Source of the DNA: Rhizobium rhizogenes
GTDB lineage: Bacteria > Pseudomonadota > Alphaproteobacteria > Rhizobiales > Rhizobiaceae
DNA: 64,000 nt
Direction of reading: 5' to 3'
Assembly (NCBI RefSeq): GCF_002005205.3
Contig: NZ_CP019702.2
Coordinates: forward strand, 797,501 to 861,500
Under the pieces are notes generated by a model. The model saw only the letters and a program-made list of their open reading frames with translations. It did no database searches and was not told where the DNA came from. A program made the translations under genes and the position numbers. This document shows, piece by piece, positions 42,389-54,783 of the stretch (position 1 is its first letter; the number at the start of each line of letters is the position of its first letter).

Positions 42389-44725
42389 TTACGGCAGCGT
42401 GTAGGCGATCACGTAATCGCCCGGCTTGGTTCCGACCGAACCGTGGCCACCCGCAACCATAACGACATATTGCTTGCCGTTATCCAGCGCGTAGGTCATG
42501 GGGGTGGCCTGTCCGCCGGCCGGCAGACGCGCTTCCCACAGCTGCTTGCCCGTGGTGAGGTCATAGGCGCGCAGGTAGTTGTCGACGGCAGCGCCGAGGA
42601 AAGCCACGCCGCCCTTGGTGATCATCGGACCGCCAATGCCCGGCACGCCAACCTTGAAGGGCAGCGGCAGCGGTGTCATGTCATAGACCGTGCCGTTCTT
42701 GTGCTTGTAGGCGATATCGCCGGTGCGCAGATCGGCACCCGCGACATAACCCCATGGCGGCGCCTGGCAGGGGATCTGCAGCGGACCGAGGAACGGCCCC
42801 ATGAAGACGCCATAGGGCGCGCCATCATTGCGGTTCAAGCCTTGCTCGCTGCCTTTCTCATCCTGCCCCTTCGGCGGGATCTGATCGCGCGGAACGAGCC
42901 TGGAGGTGAAGGCAAGATATGTCGGCATGCCGAACATGACCTGCCGTTCCGGATCCACCGCCACGCTGCCCCAGTTGAACGTGCCGAAATTGCCCGGATA
43001 GATGATCGAGCCATTGAGCGAGGGCGGCGTATAGCGACCCTTGTAGTTCAGCTGATGGAAACGGATGCGGCAGGCAAGCTGGTCGAACATGGAGACGCCC
43101 CACATGTCCTTTTCCTGCAACGGCGCCGGCTTGAAAGACAGGGCCGTCGTCGGCTGCGTCGGGGAGGTGAAGTCCTCCGGGATCGCCCCGCCCGGTGCCG
43201 GTTCTTCCGTGATCGGCAGAAGCGGCTCGCCGGTGCGCCGGTCCAGCACATAGATGTCGCCCTGCTTGGTAGGTCCGACAAGGGCCGGCACGCTCTGGCC
43301 GTCCTTGGTGATGTCAAGCAGCACCGGCTGAGCCGGAACATCCATGTCCCAGAGGTCGTGATGGACCGTCTGGCGCACCCAGCGGTCCTTGCCCGTGTTG
43401 ATGTCGAGCGCGACAATGGAGGAGGAGTATTTCTCCACATTCTCGCTGCGGCCCATACCGAGCTGGTCCGGCACCTGATTGCCGAGCGGAACGTAAACGA
43501 GGCCAAGGCTCTCGTCATAGCTCAGCACCGACCAGCTGTTCGGCGAGTTGGTGGTATAGGTCTCGCCCGCCGCAATCGGCTCGGTCTTTTCCGGATTGCC
43601 GGAATCCCAGTTCCAGATCAAGGCACCGCTGTTCACATCGAAAGCACGGATGACGCCAGACTGTTCCTGCGTGGAATAGTTGTCGTTCACCGCGCCGCCG
43701 ATGATGATCTTGCCCGCCGCGATGACGGGCGGCGAGGTCGAATAATAATAACCGGCAGGATTGTATTTCATGCCCTGTTCGAGATGCAGAACACCCTGAT
43801 CGGCAAAGGAGGTGCAGACCTGACCGGTCGCGGCATCAAGCGCGATCAGCCGCGCATCCGAGGTCGGCAGATAGACGCGCTCGGCGCATGCCGTGCCTTG
43901 GGCGGCATTCGGCTCGGCATAATAGGAAACCCCGCGGCACGTCTGGTGCTGGCGGTCCGGATTGAGACCGACATTCGGGTCGTATTTCCACTTTTCCTTG
44001 CCGGTTGCCGCATCGATGGCAATCGCCCAATTATGCGGCGTGCAGATATAAAGCGTGTTGCCGACCTTCAGTGGTGTCACCTGATAGGTGGTTTCGCCGA
44101 CATCGTCAGGCAGCTTCACGTCGCCCGTCTGGTAACGCCAGGCTTCCTTGAGCTGCGAGACATTGTCGACATTCACCTGGGTCAGCGGTGAATAACGCTG
44201 GCCATAGGGCGTGCGGCCATATTGATGCCAGTCGCCATCGGGCACGTTGCCACCATAGGCCGGCGCCGCGGACGCCGTCTCCTGAGGCAGGGAACCCGCC
44301 TGATCATGCGGATCCTGCGTCATGGAATATCCCGCCACCACGATGGAAGCGAGAACCGACAGCGCAAGCGGCCAGGCATTGGGACCGTAATTCAGGCCGG
44401 TCGGGCTGGCAAAACCAAGCGGCCTTCTCACCCACGGGACCAGAAGCCACAGGCCAATGAGAATGATGAGGCCGCCACGCGGGCCAAGCTGCCACCAGTC
44501 GAAGCCGACTTCCCAGACAGCCCAGACGAGCGTCGCGACAATGAAGACAGCATAGACATGGAGTGCGGCGCGATTGCGCTTGAACAGCAGAATGGCCGTC
44601 AAAAGGAAGGCCAGTCCGGAAAGAACATAATAAAAACTGCCGCCCAGCATCACCAGCTGGGAGCCGAAACCGAACAGCGCAAGGCCGATCAGCGTGAGAA
44701 CAACTGCAGTGACGGTGACTGCCAT
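42389..44725 (-). CDS. gcd: Membrane-bound PQQ-dependent glucose dehydrogenase
   Basis: Gcd oxidises D-glucose to gluconolactone in the periplasm with PQQ and passes electrons to ubiquinone. The 778-residue protein has an N-terminal membrane domain of about five helices (1-130), then an eight-bladed beta-propeller of quinoprotein type with GRTPYGQRYSPLTQVN, TGKEKWKYDPN, and the C-terminal GGVAFLGAAVDNYLRAYD and GGQATPMTY blades. The length fits mGDH (about 780-800). It is followed by a strong terminator. PQQ synthesis genes are not in this window, so the cofactor must come from elsewhere in the genome or environment. Confidence 0.95.
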   Translation of the reverse strand: MAVTVTAVVLTLIGLALFGFGSQLVMLGGSFYYVLSGLAFLLTAILLFKRNRAALHVYAVFIVATLVWAVWEVGFDWWQLGPRGGLIILIGLWLLVPWVRRPLGFASPTGLNYGPNAWPLALSVLASIVVAGYSMTQDPHDQAGSLPQETASAAPAYGGNVPDGDWHQYGRTPYGQRYSPLTQVNVDNVSQLKEAWRYQTGDVKLPDDVGETTYQVTPLKVGNTLYICTPHNWAIAIDAATGKEKWKYDPNVGLNPDRQHQTCRGVSYYAEPNAAQGTACAERVYLPTSDARLIALDAATGQVCTSFADQGVLHLEQGMKYNPAGYYYSTSPPVIAAGKIIIGGAVNDNYSTQEQSGVIRAFDVNSGALIWNWDSGNPEKTEPIAAGETYTTNSPNSWSVLSYDESLGLVYVPLGNQVPDQLGMGRSENVEKYSSSIVALDINTGKDRWVRQTVHHDLWDMDVPAQPVLLDITKDGQSVPALVGPTKQGDIYVLDRRTGEPLLPITEEPAPGGAIPEDFTSPTQPTTALSFKPAPLQEKDMWGVSMFDQLACRIRFHQLNYKGRYTPPSLNGSIIYPGNFGTFNWGSVAVDPERQVMFGMPTYLAFTSRLVPRDQIPPKGQDEKGSEQGLNRNDGAPYGVFMGPFLGPLQIPCQAPPWGYVAGADLRTGDIAYKHKNGTVYDMTPLPLPFKVGVPGIGGPMITKGGVAFLGAAVDNYLRAYDLTTGKQLWEARLPAGGQATPMTYALDNGKQYVVMVAGGHGSVGTKPGDYVIAYTLP

Positions 44726-44829
44726 GAATGAAACCCCCGATTCCTGTCACTTTGCGTGAAATGAAATCGGGGCCAATCTGGTTCCATACAAACTGTTCAT
44801 TTGTCGTGAAAAATTTCACGCCATGGTCG

Positions 44830-45171
44830 TTACGGGTTCTGCGGCGCCCCCGTCGAGTCCTGACGCGAGGGGTTTGCGTCCGTCGAGGCGGGCGGCGAAG
44901 CGCCGCCATTGGCGGGATTGTTGTCGAAGCTTCCCGTTCCGGAAGGCTGCTGTGGCACGGGCGCAGTCTCGGTCTGCGTGTTTTGCGGGCGGTTTTCATC
45001 CGGTTCGAAAACCGAATATTCGACGACCGCCCAGACCACCAGCGCAAGAAGAAAGCTGACAATCAGGATCACAAGCACCGGGCGTCCGCTGGACCCTTGC
45101 CGTGCCCGTGTTGCCGTCTCTCTTTTCGGTGCGTCGCGACCGTGAAGATAGCTGGCATTTTCTCTGGCCAT
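44830..45171 (-). CDS. Small single-pass membrane protein of unknown function
   Basis: The 113-residue protein has a short basic N terminus, one transmembrane helix (VLVILIVSFLLALVVWAVV, about 32-50), then a disordered periplasmic Pro/Ser/Asn/Thr-rich tail. A GGGAGT site precedes the ATG at 45171, better than an upstream ATG at 45216. A small hypothetical gene may lie 76 bp upstream on the same strand. No function is recognised. Confidence 0.6.
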   Translation of the reverse strand: MARENASYLHGRDAPKRETATRARQGSSGRPVLVILIVSFLLALVVWAVVEYSVFEPDENRPQNTQTETAPVPQQPSGTGSFDNNPANGGASPPASTDANPSRQDSTGAPQNP

Positions 45172-45246
45172 GTCGTCTACTCCCTGTAACCCTGTCGATT
45201 TAATCCACAGGGTCACGGTTTGGTTCCAGACAGCCCGGGAACGCCT

Positions 45247-45555
45247 TCAGTTACATTCTGCCGGATGGCAGCCGACATCCGGATCGCCGCCGGCGGCCAT
45301 ATCGACCGCGCTGAAGTTCTGCCCAAGCCCCAGCCAGGAAAGTGCCTGCCGCGCATCGGCATCTTCCATGTCGGGCAGCGTATCCGGCAAGGTTTCGGTT
45401 CCCGCCGCGCCGGCAAAGGTCTGATTTGGCCGCAAAGGCACGCGTGCCGCGCCGAGTTCGAAATGTCCGCCGGCGGCCCGGTATTTTTTTGCCTCAATGC
45501 GGCGGCTGCGCCATACCGGCAGCATTTCCAGAAAAGTAAGAATTCTAAACATCAT
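45247..45555 (-). CDS. Hypothetical small protein
   Basis: This 102-codon frame (MMFRILTFLEMLPVWRSRRI...) starts with a hydrophobic/basic stretch and ends in an acidic, Gly-rich tail. Codon use and composition look plausibly coding. No Shine-Dalgarno sequence is obvious before the ATG. It lies on the same strand 76 bp before the small membrane protein gene. No domain is recognised. Confidence 0.4.
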   Translation of the reverse strand: MMFRILTFLEMLPVWRSRRIEAKKYRAAGGHFELGAARVPLRPNQTFAGAAGTETLPDTLPDMEDADARQALSWLGLGQNFSAVDMAAGGDPDVGCHPAECN

Positions 45556-45707
45556 GATTGTCGGAAATAAATATCAACTAAAACAGCGTTCCCACTGTGA
45601 CATGTTCGCCGGCAATGTGCACCCCCCGTGGCTTCACAACCACAGCGAATGGTCAGATTGTGCCAGCAAACCGGCATAAAGTGTCAGATCAACCGCAAAA
45701 CCCGTTG

Positions 45708-46772
45708 TCAGCGGCCAAGCTGCACGATCCATCGCGTCCATTCGGCGCTGTCCGGCTTCAGTATATCCGATGTGGCGTCACGGCTTTCCGACGCGAAATG
45801 ACGCAGCTGGCGCGGCGACAGACCAAAGGTCTTTTTGAAAGCGCGGCTGAAGTTTTCCGGATTGGTGAAGCCATAGGTCGCGGCCACCTCCGCGATTGTC
45901 ATATGGCCCGATTGCGGTGACCGCAGGAAATCCATCGCCCGCTCAAGCCGCCGATGGGTGATACATGCCGAAAAACCGCCCAGCGGCTCAAAAAGCCGAT
46001 AAACGGTGCGGCGCGACACCCCGAATTCGGCCATGATCTTCCCCACTGAAAGGGCAGGATCGAGAAGGTGACTGTCGATATAACGCCGGATGGATGCCCT
46101 CAACGCACGCTGGACGCCTTCGGCATTGTCCTCCCGAACGTGATTGTTGATGGCAGCCGCGGCGAGTTCCAGCAGCGGCGAGACCGTGGCCGCGCCGTCG
46201 CTGGCGGTCATGACATCAAAATGGCGGTAAACGCTCGTCATCGTTTCCCGCAGCAACGATACCAGCGGCAGACCCGCCGGCAGCACGCGCTCATGATGAT
46301 TGCCGGAGCCGATGAGCCTGCCCTCCAGCAGCCGGCGCGGCACGACAAGGCTCAGGTGATCGTGATCCGTCGTGGCCGTGGCGAGGGGCTGCGCCATGTC
46401 GATGATATAGAGATCTCCCGAACCGGCGGTTTCACCCGTTCCGCGCCGCGACATGCTTTGTCCCCGGGCGTAAAACTGCAGGAGAAAACCGTCCATGCCA
46501 TCGCGGGCCAGCTTGTGGCGCGAACGGTCGAAATCCTGTGCCGATGACTGGGTGCGGCCGAGCGCGACATTGCCGATGAAAGCGGCGTCCACGCTTGCAG
46601 AGAAACCGTCATCCGGCGATCTGCGCAGGCGCGCGTCAAACAGCACGTTGATCGAATCCTGCCACAACGTCAGCGCATCACGTTTCGGCACCTGACGTGT
46701 ATCGAAGCGCGAGCGCGCCAGCGGCGCTTCAAAAGACCCTGTGTTCATTATTATCAGCTGTTCCGTGAACAC
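45708..46772 (-). CDS. AraC-family transcriptional regulator
   Basis: The 354-residue protein has a cupin-like/AraC-binding-like N-terminal domain and a C-terminal double helix-turn-helix (LSVGKIMAEFGVSRRTVYRLFEP; MTIAEVAATYGFTNPENFSRAFKKTFGLSP), the latter a perfect AraC signature. It starts with GTG at 46772 or ATG at 46748; neither has a strong ribosome site. It lies 99 bp downstream of bdhA on the same strand and may regulate this catabolic cluster, but it could also be independent. Confidence 0.88.
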   Translation of the reverse strand: MFTEQLIIMNTGSFEAPLARSRFDTRQVPKRDALTLWQDSINVLFDARLRRSPDDGFSASVDAAFIGNVALGRTQSSAQDFDRSRHKLARDGMDGFLLQFYARGQSMSRRGTGETAGSGDLYIIDMAQPLATATTDHDHLSLVVPRRLLEGRLIGSGNHHERVLPAGLPLVSLLRETMTSVYRHFDVMTASDGAATVSPLLELAAAAINNHVREDNAEGVQRALRASIRRYIDSHLLDPALSVGKIMAEFGVSRRTVYRLFEPLGGFSACITHRRLERAMDFLRSPQSGHMTIAEVAATYGFTNPENFSRAFKKTFGLSPRQLRHFASESRDATSDILKPDSAEWTRWIVQLGR

Positions 46773-46871
46773 GGCGCTGACCCCGCCGTCCGCGAAAACT
46801 ATACAGGATTGAAATCGCCTAACAATGCCGGATGCCGGCGAGACGGTTCGCTGGAGGCGGGTGCGCGAAAA

Positions 46872-47657
46872 TTATTTCGCGGTCCAGCCGCCATCGATGG
46901 AAATAGTCGTTCCCGTGATCGACCGCGCCATGTCGCCCGCAAGATAAAGCGCCATTTCCGCCACTTCTTCCGGTTGCACAAACCGTCTGGTCGGCTGCGG
47001 CGCAAGCATCACCTTTTTCACCACCTCCTCCTCGCTCATGCCATGCACCCGCGCCTGATCGGCAACCTGTGCGGCAACAAGCGGCGTCCAGACGTAACCG
47101 GGGCAGATGGCGTTGCAGGTGATGCCGAGTTCGGCCACTTCCAGCGCCACGCTTTTCGTCAGCCCCACCACCGCATGTTTGGTCGCGACATAAGGCCCCT
47201 TGAAGGGCGAGGCGCGCAGGCCGTGGGCGGAAGCGATGTTGACGATGCGGCCCCAACCCCTTTCCTTCATGCCCGGCAAGGCTGCGTGGATGGTGTGAAA
47301 CGCGCTGTCGAGCGAGATGGCGACGATGCGGGAGAAATCGGCGAAATCGAACTCGTCGATCGGCGCGACCTTCTGGATGCCGGCGTTGTTGACCAGCACA
47401 TCGATGTGGCCGAATTCGGCGATGACGGTTTCCGGCAGATGGACGCTCTCGTCGTAGTTTGCGAGGTTGGCCGAAAAATAGACCGGCCTGTGCCGCGCCA
47501 CCTTCGCAACCATCTCCAGGGCCTGCGTCGCCTCCTCCGCCGTCTCTATGCCATGCACAGCAACCAGAAATCCCGCCTCGGCGAAACGCTTGGCGATGGC
47601 GAGCCCGATGCCGCTGGTGGAACCCGTGACGAGCACGGTTTTCGGTTGATCCTCCAT
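46872..47657 (-). CDS. bdhA: D-3-hydroxybutyrate dehydrogenase (SDR family)
   Basis: BdhA oxidises D-3-hydroxybutyrate to acetoacetate with NAD, part of poly-3-hydroxybutyrate breakdown. The 261-residue protein has GSTSGIGLAIA, VNNAGIQ, the catalytic YVATKHAV (YxxxK) and the C-terminal SIDGGWTA motif of this SDR group. It follows the acetoacetyl-CoA synthetase gene after 4 nt, so acetoacetate from this enzyme can be activated by its neighbour. Confidence 0.93.
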   Translation of the reverse strand: MEDQPKTVLVTGSTSGIGLAIAKRFAEAGFLVAVHGIETAEEATQALEMVAKVARHRPVYFSANLANYDESVHLPETVIAEFGHIDVLVNNAGIQKVAPIDEFDFADFSRIVAISLDSAFHTIHAALPGMKERGWGRIVNIASAHGLRASPFKGPYVATKHAVVGLTKSVALEVAELGITCNAICPGYVWTPLVAAQVADQARVHGMSEEEVVKKVMLAPQPTRRFVQPEEVAEMALYLAGDMARSITGTTISIDGGWTAK

Positions 47658-47661
47658 CGGC

Positions 47662-49613
<1,952 letters not shown>

Positions 49614-49617
<4 letters not shown>

Positions 49618-50498
49618 GCTTCGCCCTCGCGCAGCATTTCGACGATGGCGGAGAAATCGCGCCCGCCGCTTCCTTCGCCGACGAAGTTTTCATAAAGCGC
49701 CGCCGCAGCCGCACCGAGCGGGGTGGAAGCCCCGGCTCCATTGGCCGCCTCCTGTGAAAGCTTCAGATCCTTCAGCATCAGGGCCGCCGCAAATCCGGGC
49801 TGGTAATCCTTGTTGGCGGGCGATGTCGGCACCGGCCCCGGCACCGGGCAATAGGTGGTGAGCGACCAGCACTGCCCCGAAGAGGTGGAGGCGACATCGA
49901 ACAGCGCCTGATGCGAAAGGCCGAGTTTTTCGCCCAGCACGAAAGCTTCGGAAACGGCGATCATGGAAATGCCGAGGATCATGTTGTTGCAGATTTTCGC
50001 CGCCTGGCCGTTGCCGCCCTTGCCGCAATGCACGATCCTCTTGCCCATCACCTCCAGCACCGGCTTTGCCGCAGAGAAAGCCTCCGCCTCGCCGCCGCAC
50101 ATGAAGGTCAAGGTGCCAGCGGCAGCCCCGCCCGTTCCGCCGGAGACGGGAGCATCGACCGAGGGGCAGTGGGCGGAAGCGGCCAGTTCATGCGCCTTCA
50201 GCGCGCTTTCCATATCCACCGTCGAGCAATCGATAAGCAGCGTGTCGGCAGATATCTTTTTAATCAGATCGCCATAGACGGAAACGACATGTTCGCCCTT
50301 CGGCAGCATGGTGATGATCACCTCGGCAGCTTCGATGGCCTCTGCGGAACCCGCAGCAACGGGAATGCCCGCCTCTCTCGCCGCCGCGCGGCAGGCTTCG
50401 GAAAGATCGTAACCCTGAACGGCATATCCGGCCTTGACGAGATTGGCGGCCATGGGCAGGCCCATATGTCCCAGCCCGATAAAAGCGACGGTCTTCAT
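49614..50498 (-). CDS. mmsB: 3-hydroxyisobutyrate dehydrogenase
   Basis: The 294-residue beta-hydroxyacid dehydrogenase has the NAD motif FIGLGHMGLPMAANLVKAGY, the substrate-binding DAPVSGGTGGAAAGTL and catalytic GKGGNGQAAKICNN segment with Lys. The valine-pathway enzyme converts 3-hydroxyisobutyrate to methylmalonate semialdehyde. An AAGGAG site precedes the ATG at 50498; a frame extending to 50528 would overlap the upstream gene. The end is coupled to the acetoacetyl-CoA synthetase gene. Substrate could be another 3-hydroxyacid. Confidence 0.85.
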
Positions 50499-50511
50499 GG
50501 AAGCGCTCCTT

Positions 50512-52107
50512 TCAGCGATTATCCGCAAGGATCATGTCGGCGGCCTTTTCGGCAATCATGATCGTCGGGGAATTGGTATTTCCGGATGTGATGCGTGGCA
50601 TCACCGATGCGTCGGCGACGCGCAGCCCGGCGAGCCGGCGGAATTTCAGCCTGTTATCGACAACGCTTTCCACATCCGACCCCATGCGTAACGTGCCAAC
50701 GGGATGAAAAATGGTGGTGCCGATATCGCCCGCCGCCCTGGCGAGATCATTATCGTTTTCAAACGAGGGGCCGGGCCGGTATTCCTGTGGCTTGAACCGG
50801 GCAAAGGCCGGCTGGGCGACGATGCGGCGCGTCAGCCGCATGGAATCGATGGCCACCTGGCGGTCGCCTTCCGTGGAAAGATAGTTCGGGCGGATTTCCG
50901 GCTGCATGGCGAAATCCGGTCCTTTCACATGCACTGAGCCCCGGCTTTCCGGCCGCAGATTGCAGACACTTGCGGTAATGGCCGGAAAAGTGTGAACCGG
51001 ATCGCCGAACTTGTCGAGCGAAACCGGCTGGACATGATATTCCAGATCGGCGGTTTCCTTTTCCGGCGAAGAACGGGTGAAGACGCCGAGCTGGCTCGGC
51101 GCCATCGACATCGGCCCGGAGCGCGTCAGCGCATATTCAAGGCCGATCCTTGCCTTGCCGAACAGGGTGGAAGCCCTTTCATTCAGCGTCAGAACACCGG
51201 AGACCTTATAGACCATGCGCAGTTGCAGATGGTCCTGCAGGTTTTCGCCCACACCCTGAACCTCCGCCACCGTATCGATACCGGCCGCCTGAAGCACATC
51301 GCCACGGCCGACGCCGGAAAGCTCCAGAACATGCGGCGAACCGATGGCGCCGGCAGACAGCACCGTCTCGCGCCGCGCCCGCATCTTTTTCAAAACGCCG
51401 TCATGGTGAAACTCGACACCCGTAACGCGGCCTTCTTCGATGATGAGACGCTTGACATGGGCCTTGGTCAGAACCGTCAGGTTCTTGCGGCCGAGCGCCG
51501 GTTTCAGGAAGGCTTTCGCCGTGTTCCAGCGCCAGCCGGCCCGCTGGTTGACATCGAAATAACCGGCGCCCTCATTGTCGCCCCGGTTGAAATCATCGGT
51601 CGCGGGAATGCCGGCCTCGCCCGCCGCCTTCTGGAAGGCATCAAGCACATCCCAGCGCACGCGCGCCTTTTCCACGCGCCATTCGCCGCCGGCGGAATGC
51701 ATCTCGCTCTTGCCGCGATAAAAATCCTCCGACTTCAGGAAATAGGGCAGGATATCGTTCCACCCCCAGCCCTCGCAGCCGAGCTGCCGCCACATGTCGT
51801 AATCGCGCGCCTGGCCACGCATATAGATCATGCCATTGATGGAGGAGCAGCCGCCAAGCACCTTGCCGCGCGGATAGATCAGCGAACGGCCGTTAAGGCC
51901 CGGTTCTTCCGCCGTCTTGAAACACCAGTCGGTGCGCGGGTTGTTGATGCAATAGAGATAGCCGACCGGAATATGGATCCAGTGGTAATTGTCGTTGCCC
52001 CCCGCTTCGAGAAGCAGCACACGGTTGTTCGGATCTTTCGAAAGGCGGTTGGCGAGGACGCATCCGGCACTCCCCGCTCCGATGACGATATAGTCATATT
52101 CGCCCAT
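50512..52107 (-). CDS. GMC-family flavin oxidoreductase (alcohol/choline dehydrogenase-like)
   Basis: The 531-residue FAD enzyme has the dinucleotide motif [20 protein letters not shown], the GMC signature 1 ([21 protein letters not shown]), signature 2 ([15 protein letters not shown]) and the C-terminal HPVGTLRMG with the catalytic His. It oxidises an alcohol to aldehyde. The start at 52107 has GGAGAAGAG upstream, better than the ATG at 52119. It lies between the ABC importer and the hydroxyacid genes, so it probably starts the breakdown of the imported compound. Choline or an alkanol are possible substrates. Confidence 0.88.
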   Translation of the reverse strand: MGEYDYIVIGAGSAGCVLANRLSKDPNNRVLLLEAGGNDNYHWIHIPVGYLYCINNPRTDWCFKTAEEPGLNGRSLIYPRGKVLGGCSSINGMIYMRGQARDYDMWRQLGCEGWGWNDILPYFLKSEDFYRGKSEMHSAGGEWRVEKARVRWDVLDAFQKAAGEAGIPATDDFNRGDNEGAGYFDVNQRAGWRWNTAKAFLKPALGRKNLTVLTKAHVKRLIIEEGRVTGVEFHHDGVLKKMRARRETVLSAGAIGSPHVLELSGVGRGDVLQAAGIDTVAEVQGVGENLQDHLQLRMVYKVSGVLTLNERASTLFGKARIGLEYALTRSGPMSMAPSQLGVFTRSSPEKETADLEYHVQPVSLDKFGDPVHTFPAITASVCNLRPESRGSVHVKGPDFAMQPEIRPNYLSTEGDRQVAIDSMRLTRRIVAQPAFARFKPQEYRPGPSFENDNDLARAAGDIGTTIFHPVGTLRMGSDVESVVDNRLKFRRLAGLRVADASVMPRITSGNTNSPTIMIAEKAADMILADNR

Positions 52108-52181
52108 GCTCTTCTCCATACGCCGCCCTTACCGCGTCGTCCCGGACGCGGAGGAGGCCTTGTCTGTGTTTTCAAAAATAT

Positions 52182-53189
52182 CTAGCCGCGGTGCTGGAAG
52201 CCGAGTTTTCTCCCGAGCCGCGACGCGTAAAATTCACCGATCAGACCGCGCCGGAACACCAGAACGCAGGCCATGAACACAAGGCCGGTGATGATGGTGA
52301 CCGGGAAATCCGATGTCGCGAGATAGTTCTGCAGGGTGACCACGAGGCCCGCACCAAAAATCGGGCCGATCATGGTGCCGATGCCACCGAGCAGCGTCAT
52401 CAGGATCACTTCGCCGGACATCTGCCAGGTCACATCCGTCAGCGTCGCGAACTGGAAGACCAGCGCCTTCAGACCGCCCGCAAGCCCGGCAAGCGCCGCC
52501 GACATGACGAAGGCGCCGAGCTTGTAACGCTGCACGCTGTAACCCAGCGAAATGGCGCGTTGCTCGTTTTCGCGGATGGATTTCAGGATCATGCCGAAGG
52601 GCGAATTGACGAAGCGCCAGATGACCAACAGCGCCAGAACAAAGGCCGCCAGCACCGTGTAATAGATGTTGAGTGGCACGTTGAGATCGAGAAGGCCGAA
52701 GAGATGGCCGCGCGGCACGCCCTGCAAGCCGTCCTCACCATGGGTAAACGGCGCCTGAAGGCAGAAGAAATAAAACATCTGCGACAGCGCGAGCGTAATC
52801 ATGGCGAAATAGATGCCCTGGCGGCGGATGGCGACAAAACCGATGACGAGCCCGAGAAGGGCCGCCCCCGCCATGCCGATGACAAGGCCGATCTCCGGCG
52901 TCACGCCCCATTCCTTCACCGAATAGGCGGTGAAATAGGCGGCCCCGCCGAAAAATGCCGCATGCCCGAAGGACAGCAGGCCCGTGTAACCGATCAGCAG
53001 ATTGAAGGCGCAGGCAAACAGCGCAAAGCACAGGAGCTTCATCAGAAAGATCGGGTAAACGAACATCGGCGCGGCGATGAGCACGGCAAGCCCCGCCAGA
53101 ATGAGCACGGTCTTGATGGTTCCGGCAGTCGTCGAAACTTCCGTCTGCGGCATTGCTCCAGCGGTGGGGCTATGGGTGGCTTTGGACAT
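52182..53189 (-). CDS. Branched-chain-amino-acid-type ABC transporter permease (LivM-like)
   Basis: The 335-residue protein has about ten hydrophobic helices and the LivM family core (NLLIGYTGLLSFGHAAFFGGAAYF, RRQGIYFAMITLALSQM, SIRENEQRAISLGYS). A long in-frame extension to 53375 is not coding, because the ATG at 53189 has AAGGA upstream and the extension overlaps livH. It follows the LivH-like gene and precedes the GMC oxidoreductase. Confidence 0.9.
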   Translation of the reverse strand: MSKATHSPTAGAMPQTEVSTTAGTIKTVLILAGLAVLIAAPMFVYPIFLMKLLCFALFACAFNLLIGYTGLLSFGHAAFFGGAAYFTAYSVKEWGVTPEIGLVIGMAGAALLGLVIGFVAIRRQGIYFAMITLALSQMFYFFCLQAPFTHGEDGLQGVPRGHLFGLLDLNVPLNIYYTVLAAFVLALLVIWRFVNSPFGMILKSIRENEQRAISLGYSVQRYKLGAFVMSAALAGLAGGLKALVFQFATLTDVTWQMSGEVILMTLLGGIGTMIGPIFGAGLVVTLQNYLATSDFPVTIITGLVFMACVLVFRRGLIGEFYASRLGRKLGFQHRG

Positions 53190-53190
53190 A

Positions 53191-54078
53191 TCAGGCGTCC
53201 TTTCCGAAAAGTCCGGCGGGGCGGATGAGCAGCACAAAGGCCATGATGACGAAGATGACGATGTTGGAGGCCTCAGGGTAAAACACCTTGGTGAGGCCTT
53301 CAGCGACGCCCAGCATGTAACCGGTGACGATGGCGCCCATGATCGATCCCATGCCGCCGACCACGACCACGGCAAAGACGACGATGATGAGGTTGGTGCC
53401 CATCAACGGCGAGACCTGATAGATCGGCGCGGCGAGAACCCCGGTGAAGCCGGCAAGGCCGGCACCCAGCGCGTAGGTCAGCGTCAGGAGAACAGGCACA
53501 TTGATGCCGAAGGCCTGCACCAGCGTCGGGTTTTCGGTGGCAGCGCGCAGATAGGAGCCGAGACGCGTCTTTTCGATCAACGCCCAGGTGGCAAGGCAGG
53601 CGACCAGCGAAATGACGACAACGAAGGCGCGATAATTCGGCAGGAACATGAAGCCGAGATTGGTGCCGCCGGCAAGCTCACGCGGCACCGAATAGGGCTG
53701 GCCGGCAGCGCCGTAAAGCCAGCGGAACGTGCCTTCCACCACAAGCGCCAGGCCGAAGGTGAAAAGCAGCCCGTAAAGCGGATCGAGATCATAAAGCCGC
53801 GACAGCAGGAAGCGTTCGACGATCGCGCCGAACAGCGCGACGACGAGCGGCGTGACGACAAGCGCCATCCAGAAATTGATGCCGAAATATTGCAGGCCGA
53901 GAAAGGCGACGAAAGCGCCGAGCATATATTGCGCCCCATGCGCGAAATTGATGACGCGCAGCAGGCCGAAAATGACGGCAAGGCCGAGCGACAGCAGCGC
54001 ATAAAACGACCCGTTGATGAGGCCGATCAGCAATTGCCCGAGCAGGGCCTGAATCGGAACGCCGAAGATCATCGTCAT
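53191..54078 (-). CDS. Branched-chain-amino-acid-type ABC transporter permease (LivH-like)
   Basis: The 295-residue inner-membrane protein has eight to ten hydrophobic helices and the LivH signature (NGSFYALLSLGLAVIFGLLRVINFAHG). It pairs with the LivM-like permease. It starts 3 bp after the end of the LivF-like gene. Confidence 0.9.
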   Translation of the reverse strand: MTMIFGVPIQALLGQLLIGLINGSFYALLSLGLAVIFGLLRVINFAHGAQYMLGAFVAFLGLQYFGINFWMALVVTPLVVALFGAIVERFLLSRLYDLDPLYGLLFTFGLALVVEGTFRWLYGAAGQPYSVPRELAGGTNLGFMFLPNYRAFVVVISLVACLATWALIEKTRLGSYLRAATENPTLVQAFGINVPVLLTLTYALGAGLAGFTGVLAAPIYQVSPLMGTNLIIVVFAVVVVGGMGSIMGAIVTGYMLGVAEGLTKVFYPEASNIVIFVIMAFVLLIRPAGLFGKDA

Positions 54079-54080
54079 CG

Positions 54081-54782
54081 TTAAACCCCCAGCACCTTGT
54101 TGAGTTCGCCCATGCGGCCGGAAAGTTCGCTCACCGGAAAATTGCCGACCATCTGGCCATGATCCATCAGGTAGAAGCGGTCGGCGATGCGGCTTGCAAA
54201 CCGGAAATTCTGTTCGACCAGAACAATGGTCATGCCGCGGCTCTTCAGCTTCTGCAGCACTTCGCCGATGCGTTGCACGATAACCGGGGCGAGCCCCTCG
54301 GTCGGTTCGTCAAGCAGCAGCACCTTCACGCCGGTGCGCAGGATGCGCGCCATGGCAAGCATCTGCTGCTCGCCGCCGGAAAGCTTCGTGCCGGGACTGG
54401 TGCGGCGTTCGTAAAGATTGGGAAACAGCTCGTAGATTTCATCGAGCGTCATGCCGCCGGATGCGACGACGGGCGGCAGCTTCAGGTTTTCCTCGACGCT
54501 CAGCGTCGCGAAGATGCCGCGCTCTTCCGGCACGAAACCGATGCCGTATTTCGCCGTGCGATGCAGCGGCACCGGCATCATATCCTTGCCGCCCAGCTTG
54601 ATCACACCCTTGCGGTTGCGGATGATGCCCATGATGGTGCGCAGCGTCGTGGTTTTGCCCACGCCGTTGCGGCCGAGAATGGTGATGGTTTCCCCCTCGC
54701 CAACGGTCAGATCGACGCCGTGCAGGGCCTGGCTTTCGCCATACCAGGATTTCAGGTTGGAGACTTCGAGCATTGCCGCCAT
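54081..54782 (-). CDS. Branched-chain-amino-acid-type ABC transporter ATPase (LivF-like)
   Basis: The 233-residue ATPase has Walker A (ILGRNGVGKTTTLRTIMG), the signature TKLSGGEQQMLAMARIL and Walker B (VLLLDEPTEGLAPVIV), typical of LivF. A GGAGG site precedes the ATG at 54782; a longer frame to 54908 overlaps the LivG-like gene and is not likely. Confidence 0.92.
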   Translation of the reverse strand: MAAMLEVSNLKSWYGESQALHGVDLTVGEGETITILGRNGVGKTTTLRTIMGIIRNRKGVIKLGGKDMMPVPLHRTAKYGIGFVPEERGIFATLSVEENLKLPPVVASGGMTLDEIYELFPNLYERRTSPGTKLSGGEQQMLAMARILRTGVKVLLLDEPTEGLAPVIVQRIGEVLQKLKSRGMTIVLVEQNFRFASRIADRFYLMDHGQMVGNFPVSELSGRMGELNKVLGV

Positions 54783-54783
54783 A

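Noticed and set aside
53077..54084. 335-codon plus-strand frame opposite the LivH/LivM-like genes
   Set aside because: Charged, motif-free sequence opposite two clear membrane permeases.
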